A stretch of 64,000 nucleotides of DNA, taken from contig QLIY01000097.1 of NCBI GenBank assembly GCA_003260075.1, positions 1-64,000 on the forward strand, read 5' to 3'. Source of the DNA: Phallusia mammillata (Eukaryota; Chordata; Ascidiacea; Phlebobranchia; Ascidiidae). Shown one piece after another: positions 33,243-45,834 of the stretch (positions are counted from its first letter, which is position 1; every line of letters starts with the position of its first letter). A program made the translations under genes and the position numbers. The notes beneath the pieces are model-generated. The model was not told the origin of the DNA, made no database searches, and saw only the letters and a program-made list of their open reading frames with translations.

Positions 33243-33597
33243 GTTGACGCATTGTTCATTTGACAAGTATGACGCAAGGGATTTTGGAAGACTAGGGGCA
33301 TTTCCCATGAATACGACCGCGTAAGCAGCAGTCATTACTCTTGTTACATCATGATATTTGTATATTTGTCTTATTCGAACAAGTCGTGCACTGAACAACA
33401 GTTTGGGGGGGGGGTGTTCATTTGACAAGTAACTTATGACGCAAGGGATTTTGGAAGACTAGGGGCATTTCCCATGAAAAAGATCATTAAAAGTAATCGT
33501 GTTGCTACGACCGCGTAAACAGCAGTCATTACTCTTGTTACATCGTGGTGTTTGTATATTTGTCTTATTCGAACAAGTCGTGCACTGAACAACAGTT
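33243..33597 (+). repeat. 170-bp duplicate separated by poly-G
   Basis: Bases about 33251-33404 recur at 33415-33597, separated by ten G (33405-33414). The second copy has a 33-base insertion near AAAAAGATCATTAAAAG and other small changes. Confidence 0.75.
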
Positions 33598-33725
33598 TAC
33601 TACTAGGATACCATGATACCACCGGCAAACACACACTTGCGGTCGTTCTATTTCTATAAAATTGCTTACAAGAGATCGGCTTGTTATGGTACAAAGCACT
33701 CTTTAAAAATTTCAATCCAACAGCC

Positions 33726-33998
33726 CAGTGTTTCCCAACCTATAGGTCGCAAACTAAAGTTTGGTCGTCTAAAAATTCTGTTAGATCGCCTGTTTGGGGG
33801 CAATGAGAGATCTACTTTATGACTTTGTTCCGTAGTGTTCTTTTTTCATTTTGCTTCAAATTGTTGCCTAATAAAATCTGATTTGCAGACAAAAATACAA
33901 CCAAAATAGCAAGAATGCATGTCCATGGGTCGCGGCAAAACCACAAAACAAAAGTTAGGAAGTATTTGGGTCGTTTCAAAAAAGGTTGGGAACCACTG
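33726..33998. mobile_element. Old hAT-like MITE
   Basis: The ends are CAGTGTTTCCCAACC and GGTTGGGAACCACTG, near-perfect inverted repeats, with GGTCGC and GGGTCG motifs inside. The flanking 8-mers do not match, so the target duplication has decayed or the ends belong to two elements. Confidence 0.6.
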
Positions 33999-34885
33999 CC
34001 TTATTTTACAGCAGACAAATTTATTGAAAGGTTTTATTTGTATTAATAATAGTAATTGTCGATGATAAACGGTATATTCTCATTAAAGCAAGCAAACACA
34101 GTATTACCAGGAATTAAGGAACGACACACCGCAAGTGAGAACACAAAAACAAAGCGACACGATGAGAAAACACGAGACCACGTGCAGAGAAAAAAGGCGG
34201 GAAAATGCGAAAAAAACTAATTGAGCGAAAAATCGATAAAATATGTACTGGGATAACTTGTGTCCCCTGATATTGATTTTCGATACAGACAACACTGCAA
34301 TTTGGGATTAGTACATCTGTATGTGATATAACAAAATAGAACTGTACATACTATAGTGTTGTACTGTAGACAAACAATATCATCATATGGGCAATCAAAT
34401 GCTACATGCCGACATACTAAAGAAAGCATGAAGCTTAAGAGAATTACATGTCAATGCACGCACACGATAGTTCAACAAAATGGCAACTGAAGATAGAAAA
34501 TTATGTGCACATCCCTATAGACTTATAGTTCGCATGGATTTCAGCCTCTTAAAATACGTTTCCCGTTGGTTTTAGGGACAAGTACGCCGTTTTGCGACGA
34601 AATTTGCGTATGGGATTTATTCTCAGGAACTGAATGCAACACAATACGAGACATTGGCAGATGGTTTTGCCAGATGATACCCGAGACAGCCACAAATCAA
34701 CGTAAGCGCACCACAAACAAAAGATCTATATATATGACCGCCTATAAAAACAAACAGCGGCGTGTACGAGTGTCTCATCGTAAAACGTCAACATATGCTG
34801 ACGTCAATACGTCTTTAGGTCAACAAAATAAAATTTATGAGTACAAAATGTGAAACGTACGTTGTAGCGTTTATGTTGACGGCTT

Positions 34886-35270
34886 GCAAGGGAGTCGTTT
34901 TCATATTAAACTTGGCTTCATTTAAATAACGTGGCGACTTCACAAAAAAACTATACATGCTTGCAAGCCATGTTTCAATTCAAACCGACGGCAAAAGGGC
35001 TAAATTCAACGCGCACAAAAAGAAAATTATATTGAATCCTTTCGGAGATCCACTAGGGAGCTGAAATAAAGGGGGGGGGGTCTTGCAAGGGAGTCGTTTT
35101 CATATTAAACTTCGCTTCATTTAAATAACGTGGCGACTTCACAAAAAAACTATACATGCTTCCAAGCAATGTTTTAATTCAAACCGACGGCAAAAGGGCT
35201 AAATTCAACGCGCACAAAAACAAAATTATATTGAATCCTTTCGGAGATCCACTAGGGAGCTGAAATAAAT
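34886..35270 (+). repeat. 185-bp duplicate separated by poly-G
   Basis: The segment starting CTTGCAAGGGAGTCGTTTTC and ending AGGGAGCTGAAATAAA occurs twice, separated by ten G (35071-35080). Only a handful of single-base differences distinguish the copies. Confidence 0.8.
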
Positions 35271-37209
35271 TATGCATGAAGGGATTTGAGGGTGACTGAA
35301 CAACCTATGGCTGCCCTGCGTCGTCTCACCACAGTGTTAATCTGTCATTCACTCCACACGTCCGGTGTTCACCACAAGCGCGCCGTGTCATAATGTTGTT
35401 TCAATGGCAAATGTTTGCTTGAAGCGATCTTAATATGTTCAGAGTGCAACTTTCTATTGGCAAGCTAACAAAACTACTTTTTTATGTGCCATGCGGATTA
35501 CGTGATGCCAGAAACTAATTTTTATCAAGGCGAAAGATAATTACACAATGGTTAAATTGGGTTAAACAACAAAAGCATCGACAGACCAGAAGTGACAAAC
35601 GGCACGGATCCCAATTTCCGCCTTGTCAAAGCGATCAAGTGCTCTGATTAACAGCACAAGCTTTAGTCAACATTTTACCAAATTAGCTAAAGTTACAGTT
35701 GAGAAAATTTACGTTAGTGCGATTAGACTACAATCAACCGCTTTATTACATCCACATGCGTAACACGGATTTCCTTAGTAAAAGGGCAATATCTAAAACG
35801 GGCGTGAAATGACTAGCTACGACAAAGCGGGGATTTCATTTCACAGTATAACTGTCCATAAAGCAGAAATAGGCTGACCACGTAAGAATACATGAACTTG
35901 TGCAGTTTTTATGACTAATTTTAAAGGGTGCTTAAAATAAATTTGAAGATCTATTTTGCGCGAATCGTTTTAGAGCTTTATGTGTACTTCGCCAGTTTGT
36001 GATTGAAACAAACGTTTAAAAATGCCACTTAATTCCTCTACGCAGCAAAATAATTCGTTAAGAGAACAACAATGGGCTTTAAGATCGCTTATATCAGTGC
36101 CTCGACGTTATCCGAGCAATGGTATTCGCAAATCGTGTTAGGCGATGAAAAACAAACATGCCATGCCAATGTGACTTTCCGAAGCATCTGCATACGACAT
36201 ATTAATGGTCTGTATCGTGCTAGCCTGGTTTTTCACGATACTAATGTGCTAGTGCCGTTATTTATGTTCGTTAAATATTAACTAGTGTTTGAATATGCGA
36301 TGTGTTGGAAACGTAGGGCGTGGCGACCGCCGGGAAATGTACAAACCACGTTTTGGAAACTGGAAAGGTTTCAACGCACATATATATATATCTATTCATC
36401 GTGGGTTGCGTGAATGGGTGATTGTGCTTTAAAAAATGACAAAAAGGTGTGGCTGAAATGCAACTTAAATTCGCGTTAAGCACATAAATTAGGGAATTAC
36501 AGAGCATCTCATTCAATATGCAAGTACCAATGCAAACAGTAAAATACAAGAAGAAAATGCGCATGATTACAACAAATTAGACTCATACAATAATTGGTAC
36601 CATACCTAGGTCTTGGCAATAGTTCTGTTATTTGCCAAATAGAGAAATAGTGTTCTTGCACATAACCATACTTTGTATGCGTGAAAAAAAAAATAATTTG
36701 TGGCATTGTCAAATTATGTAGACACCTGTATGTGGTCTTTAGCATTTTTTCGTTTTATTTGCACTGTTGCTTTAAAATTTACTGGGTATCGAATAGAACC
36801 AGCTGTTTGTGTTTCTTTTCATTTACTGCAAAACCTTCTGAACAAAAAATGCTAAAGTCCACATCTAAGTGCCTAGCATCAATGCCTAATTGTACAGCAG
36901 CCAACTTATACAGAACATTTGAACATATGAAAAACATAACTTAGCTGGAGCACTAAGGATGTTGTTAACACATGTCATCGCCCAGATGACATGCGGGGCT
37001 ACAGAAATCCTGGTGTACATGATTAAGTACCACAAAAATCACAAGCACAGTTGTATGGGTTTCATGTACAAATGGTTCATACCAAACAACAGCTTAATGC
37101 GGTGAATACAAACCTTAGAAACCAGGACAAGAAGGTGAAAGTCCCTAACATGTCAGGAAACAAATAGGGAGTTCAGTGCAAAATGGTAGACAGTTGTTTA
37201 ATACTTGTT

Positions 37210-38184
37210 TTAAACCAACCCATCGTAGATAGACAATGCCTGGACAATTGATGGGTCACTTTTTGCACCAATCAAAAATTCTTCTCGTGTCAAGCGTCCA
37301 TCATGGTTCTGCAAATGTTGAGAAATTAGTAATGAAATAGTAGACTGTTCGGAACACTACATACCGATCTGTTCATAAGTTGAATGGTGAAAATAACGGC
37401 CCAAATAGACATAAAAAGCGACATGCTTTATTTGTGACTCAAGTGTATATAAACGGGTGTAACTGATGTGGCCCTCATATAACTGATGATGTTGAAACAT
37501 TTGAAAAATAAAGCATGTCATTTTTACGTCTATTTGGGCCGTTATTTTCACCATTAACCAAACATTACTCATGTATTAATTTATTTTACCTGTTACAAAA
37601 ACACTTAATATTTGCCTAAATCCATATGTCCAATATTCTATCAATGTCATTTTTCATATAAAAGCTGTGAAATTAAACAAGCAAAACCTTTTTTCATTTT
37701 GATACCAGTGTAAGCTGTAACAAAGACAAAACGCTTTTCTTAAAATATTAAAATTATGTTCAGGATGCTGCTTTAAACCTCAGAAAACAGTGCACTGTGT
37801 TAAATTTGATACGTTGATATATATTTTGATTCCAGGTTGTTTGCAAAGTATCCAAGTATATTCTACCAACAAACTTAGTAGTTACCATTCCTAAATGCCA
37901 CAAAATGGCTGCAAATCTTTTTGTACAGCTGAAGCATGGCCAATTGCAGCTTTGCTATCTCATAGTTATGTAATTAAATGTTAGAGAAGATATTGCATCA
38001 GACAACAAAACATGAGGGCGTGTTGGGGCTGGATTATATCCCATGTGACTACAGTGCAACAGGGTTGACATTTTAAAAATTAATTAAGCCAATTTTACAA
38101 CATTTAATCACTATGGCACAGATAAGATAGCTTGCCACACAATTTATTACATTAACAAGCTTATCACTTACATTGCAAAAAAAA

Positions 38185-38267
<83 letters not shown>

Positions 38268-41216
38268 GCAATTGTAAGTTATGTGGAAAAAAAACAACCC
38301 ACAGAGAAGGAGCTTATTTGATGACAAAACTGAATGCAACATAACATATATTGTTTCTCCAAGCCAGTGTTATTTAACCATAGGTCTATAGACTGGTTTA
38401 GGTCCACAAGGCCCCCTCAGAATATATTGTAGCCAATTTTGTAACAGTGTGGTTTAATTTCACTTTAGAAATGCCGACATGTCACAAATCTGTTCGATTG
38501 ATTCCTTTGGAGTTAAGATTTTACATAGTACACCATCACAGAAGTTATTGGGGAATTTAAGGGCCTGCAAGTTTAAAAGGTTTAAAACCCCTTATGTAGT
38601 CTGAACTGCCGCTTTACACAGTGGTGTGCAACCTGCTGTATATGGGTCAAATGCATGTTGAGCAACCTGCACAGACTTTTGGATTTCAAATAATTTTTTG
38701 TTGTCGGGGCCAAATGGTATTTTTTAAGTGTGTAGGGAGCCGGGGGGGGGGGTTTGGATTTCAAATAAAGTGTGGCACTCTAAACCAGTGGTTCTCAAAC
38801 TTTTTTGTTGTCGGGGCCAAATGGTATTTTTTAAGTGTGTAGGGAACCGCAAAAAACGAAACCTTAAGAAAATCACTAAAGATTATGACTTTGGAAGCTA
38901 AAATAGCAATGTTTGGTGGTTTTCTGAGGTCTGGTGCGAGCCGCAAAATAAGTAGTTGGGAGTCGCATGCGGCCCCGAAAACCGAGTTTGAGAACCACTG
39001 CTCTAAACTATTAAGGTGCAGTGCTATCAAGCGATCATCAATTCTTATTGTGTTTATGAGCGTATCAATGCACCTTGTGCTAATTTTGCAACCTACCAAT
39101 ACAGCTGGAATTACTTGCAAATATTACTTGTACTTGTTAATTTAATCAATGCAGTTTGCTTAAAGAAACCTTATGCAATATAAAGGTTGTATTTGGACTG
39201 TCAGTGCTAAAGGTTGCACATCCCTCTTCACAGCGGGAAATACTTTGACAACACAAAGAGAGTAGAGTTAACATGTCTGTGAAACATGATCAAATTACAA
39301 TGAAAAAAATGATTTGATTTTTGTCACACAGTTCATTATTCTAAACAGGGCAAACATTAAATTTTCCCTATACATATATAATGTGTGATGGGTTCGTTTT
39401 ACCTGTTACCAATGGTTATAGATATGTCGTTTACCATTGAGTGGGTGGGGAAAAAAACTGATGAATGTGACCTTATCTAAGTTGTCAGGCATAATACTTA
39501 CTTTATCCATTCTTTGGAAAATCTTTTCCACACGTTTTTGTGGAGTATTTTCCTCCTCTGGCAAATTTACTGCATCGCCCTATGTGAGAAAATCTGTTAG
39601 TGACAGTAAACCAAGTGGGACATATTTAACCGGTTGCTTGCATACAGATAGGGAAGTATGGTCAATAATGACGTCAATCTATGCCAACCACAGAACTGAT
39701 ATAACTACAAGATCTACATATTTCTTGCATTGACGTCAGCCAGCACAGGTAACAATGCATATGATGATAATTTTAGCATCTGAATCCTTAAGATTGTAGT
39801 ACAATACATATATATAACATAAATTAGACAGACCTATGTAAATAAAAATGCCTTGTAGGGCTTATAGGTCCAATGACACATACTGTATACATATATATAT
39901 ATATATTTATACTTCAAGTTCACAAATTCAAGGCCAAGATCAATAATAAAACTGTTTTTTATGCTTAGTATGAAAGAACTTACCACCATAGAAAATATGG
40001 CTTCAACGATATTCAACATTTCAGCTTTTGTTATGTATCCATCATTGTCCAGGTCATAAAGCTGAAAAGCCCCTGTAACAATGCAAATATTATTTTAAGC
40101 TAGTGCTTCAAAAAAGCCCACGTAACAATGCAAATATATATTTTTTATGTGTGGGCCTCATCCAAAATCCTGTACACAGCAAATTATTTGTTCAAACAAA
40201 TATTTATGTTTAAGAAGTGATTTAACACTACACAGACAGTCTGCAAAAATCATTACATTTTGTAGCATTTGCTGTTTTCTTCTGTTTGGGGAAGTAAGAG
40301 GCTTTATCACATGGAATTAAGTTAAAAAGCTTTTTATGCTTTGGTTCACATTTCCAGTAATCACAGCCAAGCTACTTACAGTTTAATTTCTCATCCAAAG
40401 TCCCTCTTGAGGTAACACTAAGAGCCATTATAAACTCTTCAAACTCAACAGTGCCATCATTGTTGTCATCAAACGTTGTAAATACAAATTTGGCAAAATT
40501 AGCTGAATTACCCTGAAAAGTAGAAACGAAAAATGAATGAAGCATTTTTCTCAAACATTTATCCATAATCAGTAAAGCTTACAACATACAGCAGTATGTT
40601 AATGTTTTTTTAATTAAATTTTTAAAATAAATCTTAAACAAACAAAACTTTTAATTAAAAACCAAGATACATTTTTGTACACCTATCAATAAATGTTATA
40701 CATGTAACAGTTGTTTTACCTGCGGAAAAAACTGTCGATAAATTCCCTGAAACTCATCAAAAGTCAATTTTCCTGTTGGACAATCGTGTAGAAATCCCTT
40801 ATGCCATTGCTGGAGTTCACTCTCAGTAACTATGTAAAAAAATAATAGTTTCATCGTGCACAAAAACACCACATTGCCTGTTTCATTTCAATTTACTTAA
40901 ATCAAATATTATGTTGTTTAACATGATGGGTAAAAACTGATATTTGAAGCAAAACCTTTGTCTTTAAAAGACACAAAAGGGTAAAATAGTGTTTATTGGC
41001 AAACATTTTGGATGCATAACATCTTTTTTTTTGGAACATAGAGCGATTATTTTTTTTTCTTTTAAAGACATTGCAGATGTTGTTAAGCATGAAAACTCAA
41101 ATCAATAGTCAAACAGTGTAAGTTTAATAACAACCAACTTAAATAGTCTCACATTTTGTTTCTTTTTTTAGTTTGTCCAAAACCTCTGGCTTCAGTTTGC
41201 TTTTCCGGTTTCCCAT
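37210..41216 (-). CDS. ncs1: Neuronal calcium sensor 1 (NCS-1/frequenin)
   Basis: Six minus-strand exons: 41153-41216, 40720-40829, 40380-40512, 39984-40072, 39502-39579, 37210-37308; exactly 190 residues, the usual length of NCS-1. The start [12 protein letters not shown] keeps Gly-2 for myristoylation. EF-hand 1 is degenerate (HDCPTGKL), as in all NCS proteins. EF-hands 2 to 4 are intact: [24 protein letters not shown], and [12 protein letters not shown]. The strings [22 protein letters not shown] and DPSIVQAL and the C-terminus YDGLV are diagnostic of NCS-1 rather than hippocalcin or recoverin types. The protein senses calcium at membranes and regulates secretion and phosphoinositide kinase in other animals. 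Intron 5 (2.2 kb) holds an 81-base poly-G run and a MITE. Confidence 0.95.
38185..38265. repeat. 81-base poly-G tract in NCS-1 intron 5
   Basis: An uninterrupted run of G after a short poly-A. Unlike most other runs, no obvious duplicate flanks it. It is exactly as long as the poly-C run at 18416-18496. Confidence 0.85.
38680..38850 (+). repeat. Partial MITE duplicate joined by poly-G
   Basis: The segment TTTTGGATTTCAAATAA plus the left part of the 38786 MITE (GTCGGGGCCAAATGGTA onward) appears first at about 38680-38741, stops at 11 G (38742-38752), and starts again from TTTGGATTTCAAATAA. Confidence 0.7.
38786..39000. mobile_element. hAT-like MITE with perfect 8-bp target duplication
   Basis: The ends are CAGTGGTTCTCAAACTTTTT and AGTTTGAGAACCACTG. 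CTCTAAAC flanks both sides (38778-38785 and 39001-39008). It is the same family as 2406-2617 and lies in NCS-1 intron 5. Confidence 0.92.
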
Positions 41217-41829
41217 CACAATATTTTACTAATTTGCTAATACAATAAAAATAAATTCTAAACCTTTTCTGTGAATCGTACAAATTTACAAAACAAGCAC
41301 TGTAAACCTTTGACGATCAATATCATGATGTAAATCCCTCTGGAGTGGTTTAATGATATTAAGTTGCTGATACATCACAATTATTGACAAGTTTTGTAAA
41401 ATTTAAATTTACACAAAAATTTGTTGCCTAATTAAAATTGGGCTCTGGGACAAAACTGAAGACTGTAATAATTAAACTGGCATTTTTTGACTAATTTTTC
41501 TAAACTACACGCACACATCAGATAACTTGTTTCAAAACCTTACCCCTTTATCCTTTAAAAAAATGAATTTAATAAATTTACAAACTTTAAAACCAGAATT
41601 ACTGCTAAAACAATTTGACTGAAGTGGCGACATTTTGTCAATCGGTTTGCGCCGAAAAGCAGTGTACCTTTACTGTCATCAAACTACAAATACTATTAAA
41701 TACAAAACTAAACACCAAAAATCAACCGAGCAACGCCACAATGTGCAACAATAACAACAAACTTTTCAAACTGAACAGACTTGACTAACATTTGCGTTCG
41801 CGATTCTGACACCAACATTTTCACAACGG

Positions 41830-41931
41830 TTGGTATTATTTTTTTCGATTTTTTTGTAGGTCCTCTATGTTGTATTGTATTGTCCGTNGGTTGGTATTAT
41901 TTTTTTCGATTTTTTTGTAGGTCCTCTATGT
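41830..41931 (+). repeat. Short duplicate joined by a single N at 41888
   Basis: The sequence TTGGTATTATTTTTTTCGAT to CCTCTATGT occurs before and after the N. The second copy continues into the MITE at 41932. Confidence 0.7.
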
Positions 41932-42250
41932 CAGGGGTGGGCAACCTTTTTTACTGTGGGGCCAATTACAATTGTCAAAAATAGATCGCGGGCCGCACCT
42001 GTGTATAACACAAGGTGATTTTACTTCGTTGCTTACCCAATATGCTTAAATATAAGTATAATTCGAATTTGATTCTAGCCACATTTTGCCAGGTCGCAGA
42101 AAACTGGCATCAGGCGCATTAATCTGCTTAAAAATATATAATAGTTCGACTCGTTTGCCAGTACATTTGAAATCTAAGCGTCTCTGCGGGCCGCACAACC
42201 TTTAATGAAGGGCCGCATTTGGCCCGCGGGCCGCAGGTTGCCCACCCCTG
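41932..42250. mobile_element. hAT-like MITE with perfect 8-bp target duplication
   Basis: The ends are CAGGGGTGGGCAACCTTTTT and AGGTTGCCCACCCCTG. CTCTATGT flanks both sides (41924-41931 and 42251-42258). The 319-bp interior has GCGGGCCGCA motifs and no coding capacity. Confidence 0.92.
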
Positions 42251-43824
42251 CTCTATGTTCATGAGAATAAGCATATATAACAGTAGTAAACAAGTAACAC
42301 CAATATTTTGTTAATTTATTTGACTTTTGCAAGTATTAAACATTTATTGGACAAGTTTTAAATTTATTATTTTGTTAGCAACCATCGAATATTGCATTGC
42401 ATCGTATTGTTTTTTATTGTATGTAAGCATACCATTGAAGATTAAAATGCAAACCCTTAAACTGCAAATAATTTAGGCGTTTATAATCGTTAAAATAGCA
42501 ATTCAGAATTACTTCAGGCAATGCAATTGCCTCGAGGCCAAGGAATGTGCAGAGTCTCTGTTTTGTTGTGTCTGTATTGACTTCAAACGATTAAACCAGA
42601 GAGGCCGGCTGTTTTTGCAGGTGTTGTAGAAACCGCATCATCTAATGATGCTTTCTTTCGTACTTACCAGGGTTACTTATTGCAGTTACGAGTTTTTTCA
42701 AGGTTCAGGTTGCAAGGTGCAGCTTTAATTATTTATTTTTTTGTAATCAACTTACTAAAGCATCACTACTAGGATTCACAGTGTATCGTTTGGCAACCTA
42801 CTGGAATATGTTAATTTAGCCTGTTTTAAATCCACTAAAACTGGCAGAAGGAATATGATCATGACAGCAAATTTATTTCACATTTAATTTAGACACATGC
42901 TCATCGTTGTGAGCAAATAGTTTGAAAAGTGAAGCAGTAAGGCAAATAGTAAGTGATTTATTTGTTTAATTATTGCACAGTTGCAAAACGCAACCCAGCA
43001 TTCAATGAAACTACGAACAAGTATGATATTGTATCATTGCGCAAGTAGGCATGAATAGAGGGACTCTGAATACCTACCAATGTTCAACTCAGAAGCCATA
43101 TTGCTGTAAAAACAAACTCAACGTCATAATATATTTTGTGCACTTCCACCCGGAAATGGTCGTATAGCCCGCTTATATAGCGACAAATTTCACATCTGTG
43201 CTTAAAATGTTTACACACAACCGTGGAATAAGATGCGAGATGATCTAGTCTTATCTCTCTGTCAACGTTCGTTTGAGCTTGAATAAGGAATTGGAATTTA
43301 GAACCCTCGATCATAAATTACCTTTTGTTCTTTGTGACGGCATTTTTTTGCTCTAGTTTAGTCGCAACTTAACAAAAGACTCGAAAAGCGCGTCCAAACA
43401 CAGATAAAGACGAGGAAACAGGCAATAGTAGATGAGTTCTACAAGGTTACTTTTGACGACTTAGTTTTGTTTTGCTGTAGTTCTTGAGCAAATTGTCAGA
43501 GTTAGTTTGCAAACTGGAACATTGCATCATTTCTAAAAACGTTTTATGTAAGTTTTGTTACACGTACTTCTCAAGGTTTGCCTTGTAGCCCCAGAAAAGA
43601 AAGTAGCCTGTCCATGCAAGTTAAACATTAACTATGCCTTACGATTTGCGGCGATATGGAAGGAGAGACGTATGCAGGAAACAATCGCAGAGTGCTGCAA
43701 ATTCAAGCAGTTGTGTTGATTTAGTGACTGTGAAAACGTTCTACCAGTGCAAATGAACAGCACGAATAGCACTCTGTTTTTTTCCTGGTTTTAAACTCTA
43801 AAGTTGCAGGTATTAAAGTCAAAT

Positions 43825-45834
43825 ATGAAGGTGATATTAGCTGGTGCTGCTAAAACTGGGACAAAAACAATGGCTGCTGCGTTTACAGTGCTTGGATTTA
43901 ACACGTACGACTATCTCGAAAATTACTTCTACCTGCACAAGGAGTGGCTAAAGATATTTGATGGTTCAGCAACTAATGAAGACATCAGAAGGATGTTTGA
44001 TGGTGTTGATGCTCTGACAGATACACCAGTACCAGACAACTGGGAAATTTTACACAACGCCTTTCCTGAAGCAAAGGTATGGTTAGGTCAATTAATGACC
44101 AGTTACACAATGTCTAACATGATGCAGTTAAGAAATAAATTTTAGCCACTGAAAAGTCAACATGCAATGCATGTAATCACCAACCACTGAACTTTAGGTA
44201 CCACCAAGATAAATTACAGAAGCATTTCGTCTAACTTAATATAGGCCTAGTTTGTTTGCAAATTACAGCAACATGGCAAATTTTTGTTTGCAATTTACAT
44301 GAGATGACGACAGAGTTATCCAGGGTGTTTTTAAGTCAGGCTTGGTGTCAAGGTTAAAATGTTTGCTGGATTCATACACAAACCGACACTCACAACAGAA
44401 GGTTAAACGCCCTCTGCGCTACTTTAAATAAGCTCAAGTAAACAAATAGGCGTTCGTATAACTCGCGAAATGGTTTCGTTCAATAAATTAAATTTGCAAA
44501 TTCGTCTGTCGTAAAGATTCTGAAATGTGTGGCTGTATATATACAAATCAGCTAGCCAAGTTTCAGTTTGGATCATTTGAAGATCTTTTCTAAGGCCGAA
44601 ACATGTCGACACACACCCACACCGACACGCATGCACATTACCAATGTCACAACAGTTAATGTCAAGGGTACACGGAACCATATTTTGATAGAACGTTTCC
44701 AGTGTGGGTATATGCATGGTTAATTACACCAAACTGTGAAACTACAAAAGTTAGCAGGGCTTTAAAGCTTGGTTGTCTTTTTTACAGATTATTCTTACCC
44801 TTAGAGACGAGGACGCATGGTACAAGAGTTTTATCAATCAGCTGGAAATGATCAACAAAAGTTATGTTACATGGTTTCTGACTGTTTGTTCTCCACAAGG
44901 TGTCAGACGGNAAAAGTTATATTACATGGTTTCTGACTGTTTGTTCTCCACAAGGTGTCAGACGGCGTCATTTTGCCAAACAAGCTGGTAGGTCTATGTG
45001 GTAAATGACATAATTTTGGTACACGGCTTTAAACTTTTATTGCATGTAAGTCCCAACAGCTGATGATGTCATTGTAAAACACTAGGGTTCGTTTGCACTA
45101 TTGTGGTAAAAGTTCTATTTCGTCAATAAAGGTTTTTGTAATCAGTGTAGAAACTAGAAACTGCACAGCCTTTGCATCAGTGAATATGCAAGGCAATATA
45201 TTTCAAAATGTATTTTCCTTTTGAAAGAAAATCTTAGTTTATAAGTCGAAAAGTAGATACGTACACCATTGTTTGAGATTTGACGTTCTCTAACTAAATA
45301 TAACTTATCGAATAATGTTGTGGTGTCTAATTTTAGGACAAAACGTTGGTATTGTAGCTTCTTGGCCAAGATGTTCGGTGCAACCCCATTCAGAAGAGTT
45401 TCTTCGCAAACATTACAGGAAACACAATGAATCTGTCTTAAAGGTGAAGATTGCAGTCACTGATACGAATGTTGATAAAACACAACTCTAAAATTAATCC
45501 TTTGTTTTAGAAAGCACCCAAGGACAAGTTGTTGGTGTACAAAGTATCAGAAGGCTGGGAACCCTTGTGTGATTTTCTGGGTGTTGAAATACCGGATAAA
45601 CCATTTCCTCACAAGAACAAAGGCGGTACTTTTATTGACGAATTAGTCAAGACCAGTCCAGTTGTTCATCAAATGTTGTTCCAAGGAGCAATGTCAGCCA
45701 CTCTTATGACTCTATGTGTTGGATATGCAGGATACAGATTATACAAAACGTCATCTGGTCAAAGGTGGGGAACTTGGATCTTACAAACCGCACAAAAAGC
45801 TGTTCAACGTGTCTGTGGCTTACAGAAGAGCTAG
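43825..45834 (+). CDS. Sulfotransferase-like protein with C-terminal anchor, gene 1
   Basis: Exons 43825-44076, 44788-44987, 45337-45443, 45511-45834. Exon 2 contains a 54-base duplicate joined by an N at 44911; without it the exon is 145 nt as in the paralogues and the protein is 275 residues. The start MKVILAGAAKTGTKTMAAAF carries the PAPS 5'-phosphosulfate loop, here AAKTGT rather than PKTGT. LTLRDEDAWYKS in exon 2 fits the 3'-phosphate region, and LLVYKVSEGWEPLC...PFPHKNK in exon 4 is typical of the Sulfotransferase_4 type. Residues after VVHQMLFQG form a hydrophobic segment (SATLMTLCVGYAGYRLY), a probable membrane anchor. An upstream in-frame ATG at 43804 is not conserved in paralogues. 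Substrate unknown. Confidence 0.85.
44857..44965 (+). repeat. 54-base duplicate joined by a single N inside an exon
   Basis: Bases 44857-44910 and 44912-44965 are the same apart from a G/A change and flank the N at 44911. Removing one copy and the N restores the exon length and phase seen in all paralogues, so this is an assembly join, not an insertion in the gene. Confidence 0.85.

Larger units (their letters stand above)
31527..37209. other. 5.7-kb region without a supported gene
   Basis: The region between gene D and NCS-1 holds a tRNA-derived SINE (31714), a mosaic of duplicated blocks and poly-G (32030-32760), MITE remains (32790-32899, 33726-33998), two further duplicated blocks joined by poly-G (33243-33597, 34886-35270) and otherwise anonymous AT-rich sequence. 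The open frame at 34566-34853 has some Cys and a possible donor after it but no recognisable family. Confidence 0.5.
41217..43824. other. Region between NCS-1 and the sulfotransferase array
   Basis: It contains the divergent upstream regions of NCS-1 (-) and sulfotransferase gene 1 (+), a short duplicate joined by N at 41888, and a MITE at 41932-42250. I see no further gene; the minus-strand frame at 43084-43314 has no support. Confidence 0.5.

Noticed and set aside
34566-34853. Possible Cys-containing exon of an unknown gene
   Set aside because: There is an acceptor-like TTTTAG and a donor-like GTAAGC, but no family match by eye and no neighbouring exon in phase.
32332-38265. Poly-G tracts as G-quadruplex regulatory elements
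   Set aside because: Their uniform lengths, positions at duplicate junctions and strand switch point to technical origin first.
43084-43314. 76-residue minus-strand open frame
   Set aside because: No domain signature, no splice context and no paralogue in the window.
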